A stretch of DNA of 64,000 bases from Prosthecobacter debontii (GTDB lineage Bacteria > Verrucomicrobiota > Verrucomicrobiia > Verrucomicrobiales > Verrucomicrobiaceae): contig CAMAQH010000006.1 of the NCBI GenBank assembly GCA_945860295.1, positions 62,001-126,000 on the forward strand, written 5' to 3'. Positions 23,878 through 32,690 of the stretch are shown here, piece by piece. Position numbers and translations under genes: made by a program. The notes beneath the pieces were generated by a model. The model had not been told where the DNA came from and made no database searches. It was given only the letters and a program-made list of their open reading frames with translations. Within the stretch, counting starts at the first letter, position 1. Each line of letters begins with the position of its first letter.

Positions 23878-26043
23878 CTATCGAGATTCAATCTTCAGTG
23901 TCCCGGCGGCGCGGCGAGTTGCCTTGGTGGAACTCGGAGTGGTGAAGTGACCGATGATGCCGGTGCCCTTCGGCGTGCGGACACCACGGAAGGTGACGGC
24001 GCGGGCCCGGCTGGTTTTCGTCGCAGGCAATGTCAGACTGCCGGTGAGAATGCCTGACTTTTTGTCGAACTGCAGTTTCACTCCACTCACTTTCGCACCG
24101 GGTGCGGCCTTGAGGGCAGCGCGTTGCACGGTGAGTGCGAATTCGGGCTCGGCGGGCACGTCCTCCCCGATGAGGTCGAGCTGCGCTGTCGTGATGCTTT
24201 CCTCCAGGCCGAGCAAATTGAGGCCAGCGGGCTCGGGTGTGTGGCGCGAGCCGATCACACCCGTGTAGTCCACGAGCGAGATGCCGTCGGGAAAGGCACC
24301 GCGATTGGTCGCGGACTGATACCAACTGAGTTGCCCAGCGGCGTCGCCATCGGCATTGACAAAAATTTGCCCAGCAAGCGTGCTGGAACCGCTCGAATTA
24401 GGCAGGATGAAATAGACAGGTAATGTCGCGCCATAAGATGTTTCGGAAAGCGTGGCAGCCAGGCTAACCGGCGCGCTGCCATCAGGAGCCCAGACCGTGA
24501 GCGTCACGTTGCCCACATTAGAGATGCTGGCCGCCAGGAAACCTGCACCCGAAGGCTGACCAGCCAACGCATTGCTTTCATTCACGAAGACGAGGTTAAT
24601 CTTCTTATCGCTGGCGTAGGGGCTCGGATCGGCCGCGCTGCGGACGGTGGTGCGTGAGCCATTGACGGCGGCGGCGCTGCTGGCGTTTGCGACTTCGCCG
24701 ACGAAGGTGAAGTAAGGCTGCGGACTACCGGCAGAAAATTCATCGCTGAGGGCGATGCTGCCACGCACCGTTACCCCTGCACCTGGCGGGGCAATAGTGA
24801 CATCGCCCGTTTCTGGATCGAGCTTGACCGCGGAGGCTGCGAAAGGATAGCGCACAAGGTTGTGGATAAGAAACCCTGTGCTCTGCCCACCGCGTGTGAG
24901 GGTAAAGCGGAGGCGTCCGCCGTTGTTGCCGTTCAGTGATTCGGAGCGCTGGACGACGCTGTCGTAGGTGCCCGCGGCGTCGGCTAACGGGTTGGCAGGC
25001 AGCACTTCGATGGTTGCTTCCACCTCTTTGGTGGTTGTGCCATCGGGAAGGGTGGCGCGGAAGGTAGCGGCAAAGGTGCCGATCTCCGTCGGACGTCCAA
25101 CCACAAAACCACTGCCAGGTGCTTGTGAGTCAATCGACAATCCCGGTGGCAGGCCAGTGGCGGCAACGGTCAACGGTTCTGACGAGCGCGCCCCGAACTC
25201 ATCCACCACGTAAACGAACGGCGCCCGGTAACCATAAGCAGCGTAGGCCACATTTTTGCGGATCGGTCCGGGCACGACCACTGTGAGGGTCTGCTCCGGC
25301 TTGTAATCAACAGTGAACACTTCCAAGTCCACTGAGGTCTCAGCAATCGGTGCACCATCCGGCCACGAAAAGGCAAGCTTCACGGAGAACTTCCCAGCAA
25401 CCTCAGGCGCACCCTGAATCGAGTAATAACCAGGATATCCACTCGTCCCCACGGTCAATCCTGCTGGCAATCCCGTGGCCTGTACTTGCACCGGAGCTTT
25501 CAGCAACGACTGCCATTGACCGACGAGAAACGCACCCGCATTACCCAACTTCAGCCCCTGGCGGAATTTTGCCAACCCCCATGTCTGCACGCTGTAGTTC
25601 TCATCCCGTGGGTCCGAGATAGAGAAAGTAACGCTCTCCTGTGTCGTCGTCAGTCCATCGGCCATAGTGGCTTGGACCTGGACTGTGAACTGCCCTGCCT
25701 GGGTCGGCGTTCCTGCAAAGCGCGCGAGATCAAAGAAGGCAGCCCCCTTTTGCTCTAGCCGAATGCCCGGCGGGAGATCGCCATTTATCTGGATGGTGTG
25801 CGGCAGTCGATACCAAAAGTTGTCTCCGGGGCTAGGGCGTAAAACCTGAATCTGCGCGCCCCAAGGCTCAAGGGCTTCACCCGCTTTGAGCGACCCCACC
25901 AACGCCACATGTAGTCGATAGTTTGGCGCCGCCTGCGCACTTGACGTCAGCGCCCCGAAGAGCAGCCCAATGAATAACAAAAAAGCGATTTGCAGGCCAA
26001 AAATGGCTGCGTTTGCTCGAGTCGAATTAGTGGCGGTATTCAT
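23878..26043 (-). CDS. Large secreted surface protein with Ig-like (putative He_PIG type) repeats
   Basis: A 721-residue exported protein. A hydrophobic segment at residues 15-40 (FLLFIGLLFGALTSSAQA) acts as the signal peptide. Residues 40-350 hold about three Ig-like repeats with the turns LPPGIRLEQ, LPAGLTVGTSGYPGYYSIQG and LPPGLSIDSQAPGSGFVVGRP, each followed by AGKF/IGTF-type strands, the pattern of putative Ig domains. Residues 355-720 form a different module with ADAAGTYDSVVQRSESLNGNNGGRL and GDAAGQLSWYQSATNRG, ending GVRTPKGTGIIGHFTTP. No sorting tail is evident. A broken paralogue of the C-terminal module is at 34229-34975. Function is unknown; adhesion or surface display is a guess. 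Confidence 0.75.
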   Translation of the reverse strand: MNTATNSTRANAAIFGLQIAFLLFIGLLFGALTSSAQAAPNYRLHVALVGSLKAGEALEPWGAQIQVLRPSPGDNFWYRLPHTIQINGDLPPGIRLEQKGAAFFDLARFAGTPTQAGQFTVQVQATMADGLTTTQESVTFSISDPRDENYSVQTWGLAKFRQGLKLGNAGAFLVGQWQSLLKAPVQVQATGLPAGLTVGTSGYPGYYSIQGAPEVAGKFSVKLAFSWPDGAPIAETSVDLEVFTVDYKPEQTLTVVVPGPIRKNVAYAAYGYRAPFVYVVDEFGARSSEPLTVAATGLPPGLSIDSQAPGSGFVVGRPTEIGTFAATFRATLPDGTTTKEVEATIEVLPANPLADAAGTYDSVVQRSESLNGNNGGRLRFTLTRGGQSTGFLIHNLVRYPFAASAVKLDPETGDVTIAPPGAGVTVRGSIALSDEFSAGSPQPYFTFVGEVANASSAAAVNGSRTTVRSAADPSPYASDKKINLVFVNESNALAGQPSGAGFLAASISNVGNVTLTVWAPDGSAPVSLAATLSETSYGATLPVYFILPNSSGSSTLAGQIFVNADGDAAGQLSWYQSATNRGAFPDGISLVDYTGVIGSRHTPEPAGLNLLGLEESITTAQLDLIGEDVPAEPEFALTVQRAALKAAPGAKVSGVKLQFDKKSGILTGSLTLPATKTSRARAVTFRGVRTPKGTGIIGHFTTPSSTKATRRAAGTLKIESR

Positions 26044-26343
26044 GATTAATAATGGAGTGAAAATTAAGGTGCAACAGGCATCGAATTACGTGTGTTTGCA
26101 AAAGACGGTGACCTAAAAAATCATGTTTTGTCAATCGGAAATGGGAGAGATACTTACCTTCTGAGATTTCTGCCATGCGTCTGCTTTGCGGCCGCCTTTC
26201 TAAATGGGGTTTCTGCGTCTGCGGGTATATTCCACAAGCTCCCGTGGCGGTCACATTTTTTACCGCGAAGCCTGCTGGCAGTGGTGCCCACGCTCCCTTG
26301 GCAACGAGTATTTCAATCTGCCTTTTGATGTTGGGATTTAAGG
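26044..26343. other. Intergenic region between diverging genes
   Basis: About 300 bases. The left part (26044-26150) is A/T-rich and probably holds the promoter of the surface protein. Short frames on both strands have no recognisable protein. The right end leads into the clamp-like gene with GGGATTTAAGG before its ATG. Confidence 0.4.
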
Positions 26344-26682
26344 ATGAAATTCACGATCCACAAAAAGACGCTGGTTAAGATGCTCAAAGTCCTCTCTGGC
26401 TATTGGGTCAAAAAAGATGCCCACCTGCGTATTGCTGCTCAGGATGGGCGGGTGACATTCACTACCGAGGATTTGAATATGGCTAGCTACGATGCGGATG
26501 TGATAGTTGAAGGTGTTTGTTTTTTCAGGCACAAACAGCTTCTTCCACTGCTGACATCCTACAAAAGCGAACAGTATCTAACGATGCAAATCACAGCGGA
26601 CGGCATCGACATTGGAAGCACTCACATTAGCCGAGGCCTTTGGGAAATATCGCTTTTCATGAATCCATCTATCGCGCCTTAA
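26344..26682 (+). CDS. Stand-alone protein resembling domain I of the DNA sliding clamp (DnaN)
   Basis: A 112-residue protein whose length and pattern match the first of the three domains of the bacterial beta clamp. MKFTIHKKTLVKMLKVLSG lines up with the DnaN start MKFT...LLK.L..VSG. QDGRVTFTTEDLNMAS lines up with ADGTLSLTGTDLEM. FFRHKQLLPLLTSYKSE matches VPARKFFDICRGLPE, and GIDIGSTHISRGLWEIS matches the closing strands. Domains II and III, which carry the partner-binding pocket, are absent. It may be a clamp remnant, a decoy or regulator of the clamp, or an unrelated look-alike. Its stop shares one base with a 25-codon ORF. The likeness is by eye and needs a structural check. Confidence 0.6.
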   Translation: MKFTIHKKTLVKMLKVLSGYWVKKDAHLRIAAQDGRVTFTTEDLNMASYDADVIVEGVCFFRHKQLLPLLTSYKSEQYLTMQITADGIDIGSTHISRGLWEISLFMNPSIAP

Positions 26683-26759
26683 TGGCTGATCTTGAAAAAA
26701 CGAAAACAAAGAAGCTGCCTGAAAAAGAGGACCCGGCACAAATGCGGTTAGATATCTGA
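26682..26759 (+). CDS. Possible 25-residue peptide ORF coupled to the clamp-like gene
   Basis: MADLEKTKTKKLPEKEDPAQ then MRLDI and stop. The ATG shares its A with the TAA of the preceding gene (TAATG), a layout typical of translational coupling. It is very charged, and its last six residues, QMRLDI, resemble the hexapeptide clamp-binding motif QLxLxL. Too short for certainty. Confidence 0.35.
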   Translation: MADLEKTKTKKLPEKEDPAQMRLDI

Positions 26760-26924
26760 CTATAAATGCCACTCAAAGCCTGAGATCGGAATCAGCGCTG
26801 AATCACCGCCCGTCTCAGCCTCCACATAAACAGCGCGCTCCAGCATTTCTACCTTCAGCGCCGCCAGCGCCCCGGCCAGTCCGTTGTCCGGTAAAACAGC
26901 ATCCACCGCTTTGGCGACCCCCTG
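26760..26924 (-). pseudogene. C-terminal fragment of an unidentified protein
   Basis: A frame without a start reads AKAVDAVLPDNGLAGALAAL, then EMLERAVYVEAETGG and ISGFEWHL before TAG at 26760-26762. Base and residue composition are gene-like, but the frame is closed upstream by a TAA near 26956, with a GC-rich hairpin (GCGGGCTTTCCAGCCCGC) in between. It is best read as the tail of a deleted gene. I cannot name the family. Confidence 0.35.
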
Positions 26925-26954
26925 CGGGCTGGAAAGCCCGCGCTCCGGGGAGCA

Positions 26955-27248
26955 TTACCGCGTGTAGAAAATGAAGTTTGCAAAAAAACCCGCGACCCCG
27001 AGACCAACAAGTCCGGCAACGGCAAGCCCGCTCTCGAATGGGTCATGGAACGCCAGTTTATCTAAGGAGTCCCCGACAGCGGCATCATCAACGACGCAAA
27101 CATCTAGGAATCCGAGACGATGAACAACCCCAAGTATCTTCTGGAACTGTTCCTGCGTGTCATAGACGTCAGTTTGGAGACGATGAAGATCGTAGACGGG
27201 TTGCCGCGCTGGATGAAAAGTGATGGGGCTACCCATCTTGTCCGTCAT
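26955..27248 (-). CDS. Hypothetical small protein with C-terminal membrane segment
   Basis: A 97-residue frame starting at 27248 with AAAGGTGA before the ATG. Residues 1-70 are soluble (MTDKMGSPITFHPARQPVYD, QTDVYDTQEQFQKILGVVHR), and residues 72-95 form one membrane helix (GLAVAGLVGLGVAGFFANFIF). It is divergent from the small membrane protein at 27281. I do not recognise a family. The surrounding kilobase is rich in debris, so it may itself be a remnant, although it has no stop or frame break. Confidence 0.5.
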   Translation of the reverse strand: MTDKMGSPITFHPARQPVYDLHRLQTDVYDTQEQFQKILGVVHRLGFLDVCVVDDAAVGDSLDKLAFHDPFESGLAVAGLVGLGVAGFFANFIFYTR

Positions 27249-27280
27249 TCACCTTTGCTTCAAACATGCTCCATGTCTCC

Positions 27281-27520
27281 ATGCGCTACTTGTATTTCTC
27301 TAGCCTGCTTCTCTCGTGCGTCAGCATCCTGATATCGTGCCTTTTTCCGCAAAGCTCCTTCGCTATGCCGATCTACATCGGCATCATCTTATGTGGTATC
27401 TTGATGTCGGTGGGCATGTATCGAAAGGCGGCGATTCAGGTGAAACAGCAAATTCTGATGGCTGCATCCGGTGCTGTTCTAACGGCAGTTGGGGTCGGCG
27501 TATTCTTTTACCTGCGCTGA
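27281..27520 (+). CDS. Small integral membrane protein
   Basis: A 79-residue protein, almost entirely three membrane helices: YFSSLLLSCVSILISCLF, MPIYIGIILCGILMSVGMY and ILMAASGAVLTAVGVGVFFY, with a basic loop RKAAIQVKQQ between the second and third. The first Met of the open frame (27266) is less likely than 27281, from which the helix begins directly. No family is recognised. It is transcribed away from the 97-residue gene. Confidence 0.5.
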   Translation: MRYLYFSSLLLSCVSILISCLFPQSSFAMPIYIGIILCGILMSVGMYRKAAIQVKQQILMAASGAVLTAVGVGVFFYLR

Positions 27521-27864
27521 GCTTGGGGCTGTGAGGCAGACTCGTGATACAGCTGAACAGAAGACGAGGAAAAACTATCGACTTTGGAAGTCAGGGTTTC
27601 GACGGCACAGCGTTCACCTGCTCTGAGCGCAGCACTTTGCGCAGCGCCTGGATTCGTGAGGTTTCGGCCTGTCCACTCTACCACGCCACCTGCACCATAC
27701 CAGCCGTCCCAGCGGATCGCGCCGACGATGGGTGTATCATCGGCGGCGTGGAGTGCTTCGCAGAGTTGACTCCCTCTCTGCCGCCGCTCGGTCGAGCTGC
27801 GCCCAATTTTTCGCATTGTCTGTCTCACACGCCCGCGCGTGTTCGGCTCATGGCCTTCTCCCAA
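27508..27864 (-). pseudogene. Probable gene remnant with WDGWYG motif
   Basis: A 118-codon frame of mostly low-complexity Arg/Ser-rich sequence. Inside it, AADDTPIVGAIRWDGWYGAG looks like the start of a glycoside-hydrolase-99-like domain, in which (V/I)GAIRWDAWYG is a familiar opening. The downstream part does not continue the domain. I take the region 27521-28043 as debris of such a gene; nothing else convincing is present in it. Confidence 0.3.
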
Positions 27865-28043
27865 GTTGGCCGCGCCTCGCTTACTGGCACCTCAACGACG
27901 AAACCGTGGCCTGCTAGGAAGGCGTGACGCTGGATTACGGGAGCGCGGGCTTCCGATCCCGCTAAGGTCCTGATCAAAATATCTGGTCAAGATGGAAGGT
28001 TGTCCTTTAGCCTGCGTCGCCAGACACGCTTTTCCTTTTTTCC

Positions 28044-30086
28044 ATGTATCTTCTGCTCTCACTGCTGAGTCTTCTCAGTGCCTTCCTGCTTTTCCAAGTT
28101 CAGCCTGTCATCAGTAAGTTCATCCTGCCGTGGTTTGGTGGTAGTCCGGGGGTGTGGACGACTTGCATGTTGTTCTTTCAAATCGTTCTCTTTGCTGGCT
28201 ATGCCTATGCCCATGCTCTGACGAGGTTGCGCCCGCGCAGGCAGTTTCTCATTCATGGCGTGCTGATGCTCAGCGCGCTGATTTGCCTGCCTATTGCGCC
28301 AGGAGATTCATGGAAGCCGGTGGGAAATGAAGATCCAGTAGGGCGCATCTTGCTGCTGCTGCTCGGCACGGTGGGGCTACCCTATTTTGTTCTCTCTAGC
28401 ACGAGTCCGCTGACTCAGGTTTGGTTTACTCGGGTTCTGCCGAAGCACTCGCCGTGGCGTTTGTATGCTTTGTCGAATCTCGGTTCCTTGGCGGCATTGC
28501 TAAGCTATCCGTTCATCTTTGAGCCACGTTGGGATGTGCTTCAGCAGACGCATTACTGGTCCGTCGGTTTTGGGTTGTTTGCGGCTCTTTCTCTATGGAT
28601 GGCGCATCGCACTTCAACCAAGACCACGCAGATTGAAGAAAAGGCTGTTGTGGTAAACGATCAACCGCCGCTGTGGTGGCACCGCGTGCTTTGGGTTGTT
28701 CTGCCTGCACTGGCGAGTGTGATGTTGCTAGCCACGACCAATCATGTCTGTCAGGACGTGGCTGTGGTGCCTTTCATGTGGGTCGCCCCATTGAGCCTTT
28801 ACCTCATCACCTTCATCATCTGCTTTGAGCATGAGCGCTGGTATGTGCGCGGTGTCTGGACCGTGTTGGCCATGGCCGTGATCTTTGTCACAGCCGCAGA
28901 TAAAAAAATGCCGGTGGATGTCTCGCCAAACTACCTCGCTGAAATGGCGTGGAGCTTCGGGGCGATGTTCCTCGCCTGCCTTATCTGCCATGGCGAACTG
29001 GCGCGGTTAAAGCCCGCTTCTTCGAGACTGACAGAGTTTTACCTGCTCATGTCTGCTGGGGGTGCTGTCGGCGGCCTGCTTGTTAGTCTCTTGGCACCGC
29101 GAGTTTTTGTGACGTATCTGGAGTGGCCACTGGGCTTGATTGCATCCTTTGCGGTGGCTGTTGGGGCCTTAGTGTTCGCTATCCTGTCGATGAATAAAAA
29201 GTGGGTGAAGTGGGCTATCTCGCTCGCGGTTATTGGTCAGGGTATTTTCGGCGTGGTGATGCTATGTAAATGGACACTTCCCGTGGACAAACGAATCGAG
29301 CGCCTGCGCAATTTCTATGGTGCTGTGAATGTCGATGAAGATTGGGACACGGGTCTGGAGAATACCTACCGGACGCTTACCCATGGCGGCATCATTCATG
29401 GGATGCAAAACCTTGGGGCTGAGTTTCGGGACATACCGGTGTCCTATTATGGTCATGAGTCAGGCATTGGGCGCTCTCTGGATTCGCTGATGAACAATCC
29501 CGCCGCGCGGGTTGGCATCGTCGGTATGGGAGCAGGCACCACAGCTAGCTATGCGCGCCGTGGTCAGCACTGGCGCTTCTATGAAATCAATCCTGAGATC
29601 TCACGACTGGCTCGGAAACACTTCACCTATTTAGCCGATGCCGAAAAGCGCGGTGCCAGTGTGGAGACGATCATTGGTGATGCACGTCTGATGCTGGAAC
29701 GTGAGTCCGATCAAAAGCTTGATGTGATTTTACTCGATGCCTTCAGTGGTGATGCCATCCCTGTGCATCTGCTCACTCAAGAAGCTTTTGCAATCTATCG
29801 CCGCCACATGAAGCCAGATGGAATCATCGCCGTGCATGTGACGAACAGCTACCTCGCGCTGGCACCTGTCGTTGAGAGATTAGCAGCGGACATGGGTTGG
29901 AAAGCAACACGCATCATCACCGAGGAGGACGGCGATTTAGACTCCACTGACTATGTGATGGTCACGCTGAATGAAGCCTTTCTCAAAGCCACACCGGCTG
30001 ACGAACCCGAAGATCCAGAACCCAGAGACGTGCCACTATGGACTGACAAGCGGCACGATCTGTTTCAGATCCTGATGATGGACTAA
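28044..30086 (+). CDS. Membrane-bound spermidine-synthase-like protein
   Basis: A 680-residue fusion. Residues 1-420 contain about ten to eleven membrane helices, beginning LLLSLLSLLSAFLLFQVQPV and FILPWFGGSPGVWTTCMLFF, the opening typical of fused MFS/spermidine synthase proteins. Residues 470-640 are a SAM-dependent spermidine-synthase-like Rossmann domain with GIVGMGAGTTASYA, the acidic FYEINPEI at strand 2, IIGDARLMLE and LLDAFSGDAIPVHLLT. True spermidine synthases transfer an aminopropyl group from decarboxylated SAM; for these membrane fusions the substrate is not established. It is a single gene with its own start (no overlap) and no polyamine genes around it. Confidence 0.85.
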   Translation: MYLLLSLLSLLSAFLLFQVQPVISKFILPWFGGSPGVWTTCMLFFQIVLFAGYAYAHALTRLRPRRQFLIHGVLMLSALICLPIAPGDSWKPVGNEDPVGRILLLLLGTVGLPYFVLSSTSPLTQVWFTRVLPKHSPWRLYALSNLGSLAALLSYPFIFEPRWDVLQQTHYWSVGFGLFAALSLWMAHRTSTKTTQIEEKAVVVNDQPPLWWHRVLWVVLPALASVMLLATTNHVCQDVAVVPFMWVAPLSLYLITFIICFEHERWYVRGVWTVLAMAVIFVTAADKKMPVDVSPNYLAEMAWSFGAMFLACLICHGELARLKPASSRLTEFYLLMSAGGAVGGLLVSLLAPRVFVTYLEWPLGLIASFAVAVGALVFAILSMNKKWVKWAISLAVIGQGIFGVVMLCKWTLPVDKRIERLRNFYGAVNVDEDWDTGLENTYRTLTHGGIIHGMQNLGAEFRDIPVSYYGHESGIGRSLDSLMNNPAARVGIVGMGAGTTASYARRGQHWRFYEINPEISRLARKHFTYLADAEKRGASVETIIGDARLMLERESDQKLDVILLDAFSGDAIPVHLLTQEAFAIYRRHMKPDGIIAVHVTNSYLALAPVVERLAADMGWKATRIITEEDGDLDSTDYVMVTLNEAFLKATPADEPEDPEPRDVPLWTDKRHDLFQILMMD

Positions 30087-30122
30087 AGGATATCTGTTCT
30101 CTCTGTTTCCTCCTGTGAAAAA

Positions 30123-31184
30123 TCAATGAGCGAGGAACTCATCCAGCGCTGCTTTAGTGATGCGGTATTGGCTGCCGATTTTTTTACCTTTGAGATCACC
30201 GGCTTCAATACTGGCTATCACATCACCTTCAGTCACACCGAGGGTTTGAGCGACTTGGGCAGGCGTGAGAATATCCAATACTGGAGCTGCTGAAGGTGCC
30301 GCTGCGGCTGGTGTGGCCTGAGTTGGATTCATGGTGAAGGCCCCCTGTGCCATCATGCTATTGGCCATGCCAAAACCCATGGCGATCTCGGCGGCTGAGC
30401 CGGCTACTCCAGGGCCACCTTTGGCTAGGCCTTCAGCCATCTGGAACTTCACATAGTCGTTGATGTTGCCGATCGCACCCATGCTGCTGCGCTTGTCGAT
30501 CGCGGCTTCCACTTCAGGTGGCACGCTGGCATTTTCCAAAAGGAAGCTGGTGATCTCGATGCCATACTTGCCTTGAGTTGCTGGATTGATCAACGGTAGC
30601 AAAGCATCGCCTAATTCGCTGTAGCGTGTGGCGAGATCGAGCACCGGCACCTTGGCCGTAGCGAGAGCATCCGTGAACACGCTGACAATGCGGCTGCGCA
30701 TGGTGTCGGCGAATTCATCGAGACGGAAATGATGGTCGGATCCGGCTACTTCTTTGAGAAAGAGCTTCACGTCAGTGATGCGGAAATCAAAGGTGCCAAA
30801 GGCGCGGACACGGACGATGCCGAAGTCCAAGTCGCGCATCATGATCGGGTTGCTTGTGCCCCATTTGTTTCCAGTGAAGAGACGTGTGTTGACGAAATAC
30901 ACGTCAGCTTTGAAGGGCGACTCAAAGCCATACTTCCAGCCCTTGAGTGTGGATAGAACAGGGATGTTTTCCGTGACTAGAGTGTGCTTACCGGGACCAA
31001 AGGTGTCACCAAATTCACCGAGATAAACGAACTGCACATTTTGTGACTCACGTACGATGAGCTGCGCACCGCGTTTGATTTCTTTATCCTCATCTGGGAA
31101 GCGCCATGAAAGCGTGTCGCGCGAGTCATCTGTCCACTGGATAATTTCCAGAAACTGTCCTTTAAGATAATCCATCAGGCCCAT
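30123..31184 (-). CDS. SPFH-domain protein with a C-terminal helix-turn-helix module
   Basis: ATG 31184 starts MGLMDYLKGQFLEIIQWTDD, the usual beginning of the SPFH/virion-core-like (YdjI-type) family; the open frame extends to 31277 but that leader looks non-coding. The 353 residues comprise an SPFH domain (about 40-230, with QLIVRESQNVQFVYLGEFGD and RVRAFGTFDFRITDVKLFL), a helical stretch with MAEGLAKGGPGVAG, an Ala/Pro linker, and a last 50 residues (ILTPAQVAQTLGVTEGDVIA...GSQYRITKAALDEFLAH) that read like an excisionase/MerR-type winged helix. SPFH proteins scaffold membrane microdomains. The HTH-like tail may be a peptide- or DNA-binding module. It is oriented like the HPr gene, 170 bases upstream. 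Confidence 0.82.
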   Translation of the reverse strand: MGLMDYLKGQFLEIIQWTDDSRDTLSWRFPDEDKEIKRGAQLIVRESQNVQFVYLGEFGDTFGPGKHTLVTENIPVLSTLKGWKYGFESPFKADVYFVNTRLFTGNKWGTSNPIMMRDLDFGIVRVRAFGTFDFRITDVKLFLKEVAGSDHHFRLDEFADTMRSRIVSVFTDALATAKVPVLDLATRYSELGDALLPLINPATQGKYGIEITSFLLENASVPPEVEAAIDKRSSMGAIGNINDYVKFQMAEGLAKGGPGVAGSAAEIAMGFGMANSMMAQGAFTMNPTQATPAAAAPSAAPVLDILTPAQVAQTLGVTEGDVIASIEAGDLKGKKIGSQYRITKAALDEFLAH

Positions 31185-31353
31185 AATCGTGTGTCGTTTG
31201 AGGTTTTCGGTGAGGTGCGGATTTAGGCTAGACTGAAGGCAATGCGAAGAAAAGTTTAATTTGGATGGTTGCTTCACACCTGATAGCTACGGTTATCCCA
31301 TATCGAAGTTATTCTGAATAATGATTGTCCACTTCGGCTATGGGAAGCCGTGA

Positions 31354-31626
31354 TTACTCCACGTCGCCAAAGCCGGTATTCACCAGTTCTTCGAGATCAG
31401 CCATGGCTGCTTCGGCGTCGATGCCGTCGGTGATTAGCTTGATGATTTCACCACGCCCGGCAGCGAGCATCATGAGTCCCATGATGCTTTTGCCATTTAC
31501 TGGTTCCTCGTCTTTTTCCACCCAGATATCGCACTTATACTTGCTAGCACGTTTGACGAACTGCGCGGCCGGCCGGGCATGCATACCCATTTTGTTGCGG
31601 ATCGTGAGTTCTTTATTGAGCATCAT
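31354..31626 (-). CDS. ptsH: HPr-family phosphocarrier protein
   Basis: A 90-residue HPr. GMHARPAAQFVKRAS contains the phospho-accepting His16, and NGKSIMGLMMLAAGRGE contains the regulatory serine (Ser48) that HPr kinase phosphorylates. The HprK gene ends 23 bases downstream of... its start side, that is, hprK precedes ptsH on the same strand with a 23-base gap, so they form an operon. No enzyme I or sugar permease of the PTS is in the window. In several phyla this pair works as a signalling switch without sugar transport. The acidic C-terminal tail (VNTGFGDVE) is slightly longer than in E. coli HPr. Confidence 0.9.
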   Translation of the reverse strand: MMLNKELTIRNKMGMHARPAAQFVKRASKYKCDIWVEKDEEPVNGKSIMGLMMLAAGRGEIIKLITDGIDAEAAMADLEELVNTGFGDVE

Positions 31627-31649
31627 GAGGTGGTGGGTGAATCGTCAGC

Positions 31650-32690
31650 TTAACCTAATTGATCGTCTGCCATCTTTTTCAACAACCTTTGATCAAACTC
31701 CACGGCACTGTTGTAACCAAAGGCTCTTAATTTGTAGTTTAGAGCACCGAGCTCGATGAGGCCAGCGACATCTCGACCCGGCGCGACTGGGATTTCCACT
31801 TTCGGAATGGCGAGTCCCATGACGTTCTCTGTAAGTTGATGGGTGCCGACGCGCTCCAGATCTTCAGATTCCTTCACATGGACTAGATTGACCAGCAGAT
31901 CGAGGCGCTTGCTCAGACGCACGGAACCGACTCCAAACAGCGCTGCGACATTGAGTATGCCGAGGCCGCGAATCTCGATCATGTCTCGTGTCATTTCGGG
32001 GGCCGTGCCGATGATTTCGCGGTCTTCGATCAGCCGTAAGCGCACGGCGTCATCAGCTACGAGGCTGGCCCCACGCTGAAGCAGGCCGATCACGCTTTCG
32101 CTCTTACCGCTGCCGCTGCTGCCTTGGATAAGAACACCGATGCCTTGCACGTCCACAAGGCAGCCATGCACGAGCATTGTGGGAGCAAAAGCAGTTTCTA
32201 GTTTGATGGTGGCTGCGTTCAGAAACTTCATGGTGACCATGCTTGTATGAAAGACGGAGATGCCAGCTTCATTGGCAATTTGAACTAGATCATCCGGAAG
32301 CCTATGACCGCGTGCGACGACGAGTGTTGGAATCTCCCAACTGCATAGCTGGCTGAATCGTGCGGCTCTTTGATTGGGTTCTAATCCTTCTAAACAAGAC
32401 AATTCGGAATTGCCGATGACCTGGATGCGCTTGTAGGCGAAGTAAGTGAAGAAGCCTGAGAGTGCTAGGCCTGGACGGTTCACCGAAGGCTCCCATATCT
32501 TCCGCGTGTATCCCACATCGGTTCCGACCAAACGCAGCTTGAGTGCCTTTTCATTTTGGCTGAAAAAGTCTCCCACAGTGATGGAAGACGGGCGTTTGAC
32601 CTTGGGCGGCAGACTCATGAGCGAGATGCTAGGCGGAGGAGTGTCTGGTGGCAAGCTGTGAGGTGATTTCCCCTGTGAAGTAGGATTCAT
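31650..32690 (-). CDS. hprK: HPr kinase/phosphorylase
   Basis: A 346-residue HprK/P. The N-terminal domain (residues 35-150) precedes the catalytic domain with the Walker A loop GVLIQGSSGSGKSESVIGLL near residue 180 and ADDAVRLRLIEDREIIG after it. The signature MIEIRGLGILNVAALFGVGS near 245 and a C-terminal LNYKLRAFGYNSAVEFDQRL complete the family. HprK phosphorylates HPr on Ser using ATP or PPi and removes the phosphate with Pi. It is upstream of ptsH on the same strand. The first 24 residues are Pro/Ser-rich and not conserved; a start at MSLPPKVKRPSS (residue 25) is also possible. Confidence 0.92.
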   Translation of the reverse strand: MNPTSQGKSPHSLPPDTPPPSISLMSLPPKVKRPSSITVGDFFSQNEKALKLRLVGTDVGYTRKIWEPSVNRPGLALSGFFTYFAYKRIQVIGNSELSCLEGLEPNQRAARFSQLCSWEIPTLVVARGHRLPDDLVQIANEAGISVFHTSMVTMKFLNAATIKLETAFAPTMLVHGCLVDVQGIGVLIQGSSGSGKSESVIGLLQRGASLVADDAVRLRLIEDREIIGTAPEMTRDMIEIRGLGILNVAALFGVGSVRLSKRLDLLVNLVHVKESEDLERVGTHQLTENVMGLAIPKVEIPVAPGRDVAGLIELGALNYKLRAFGYNSAVEFDQRLLKKMADDQLG

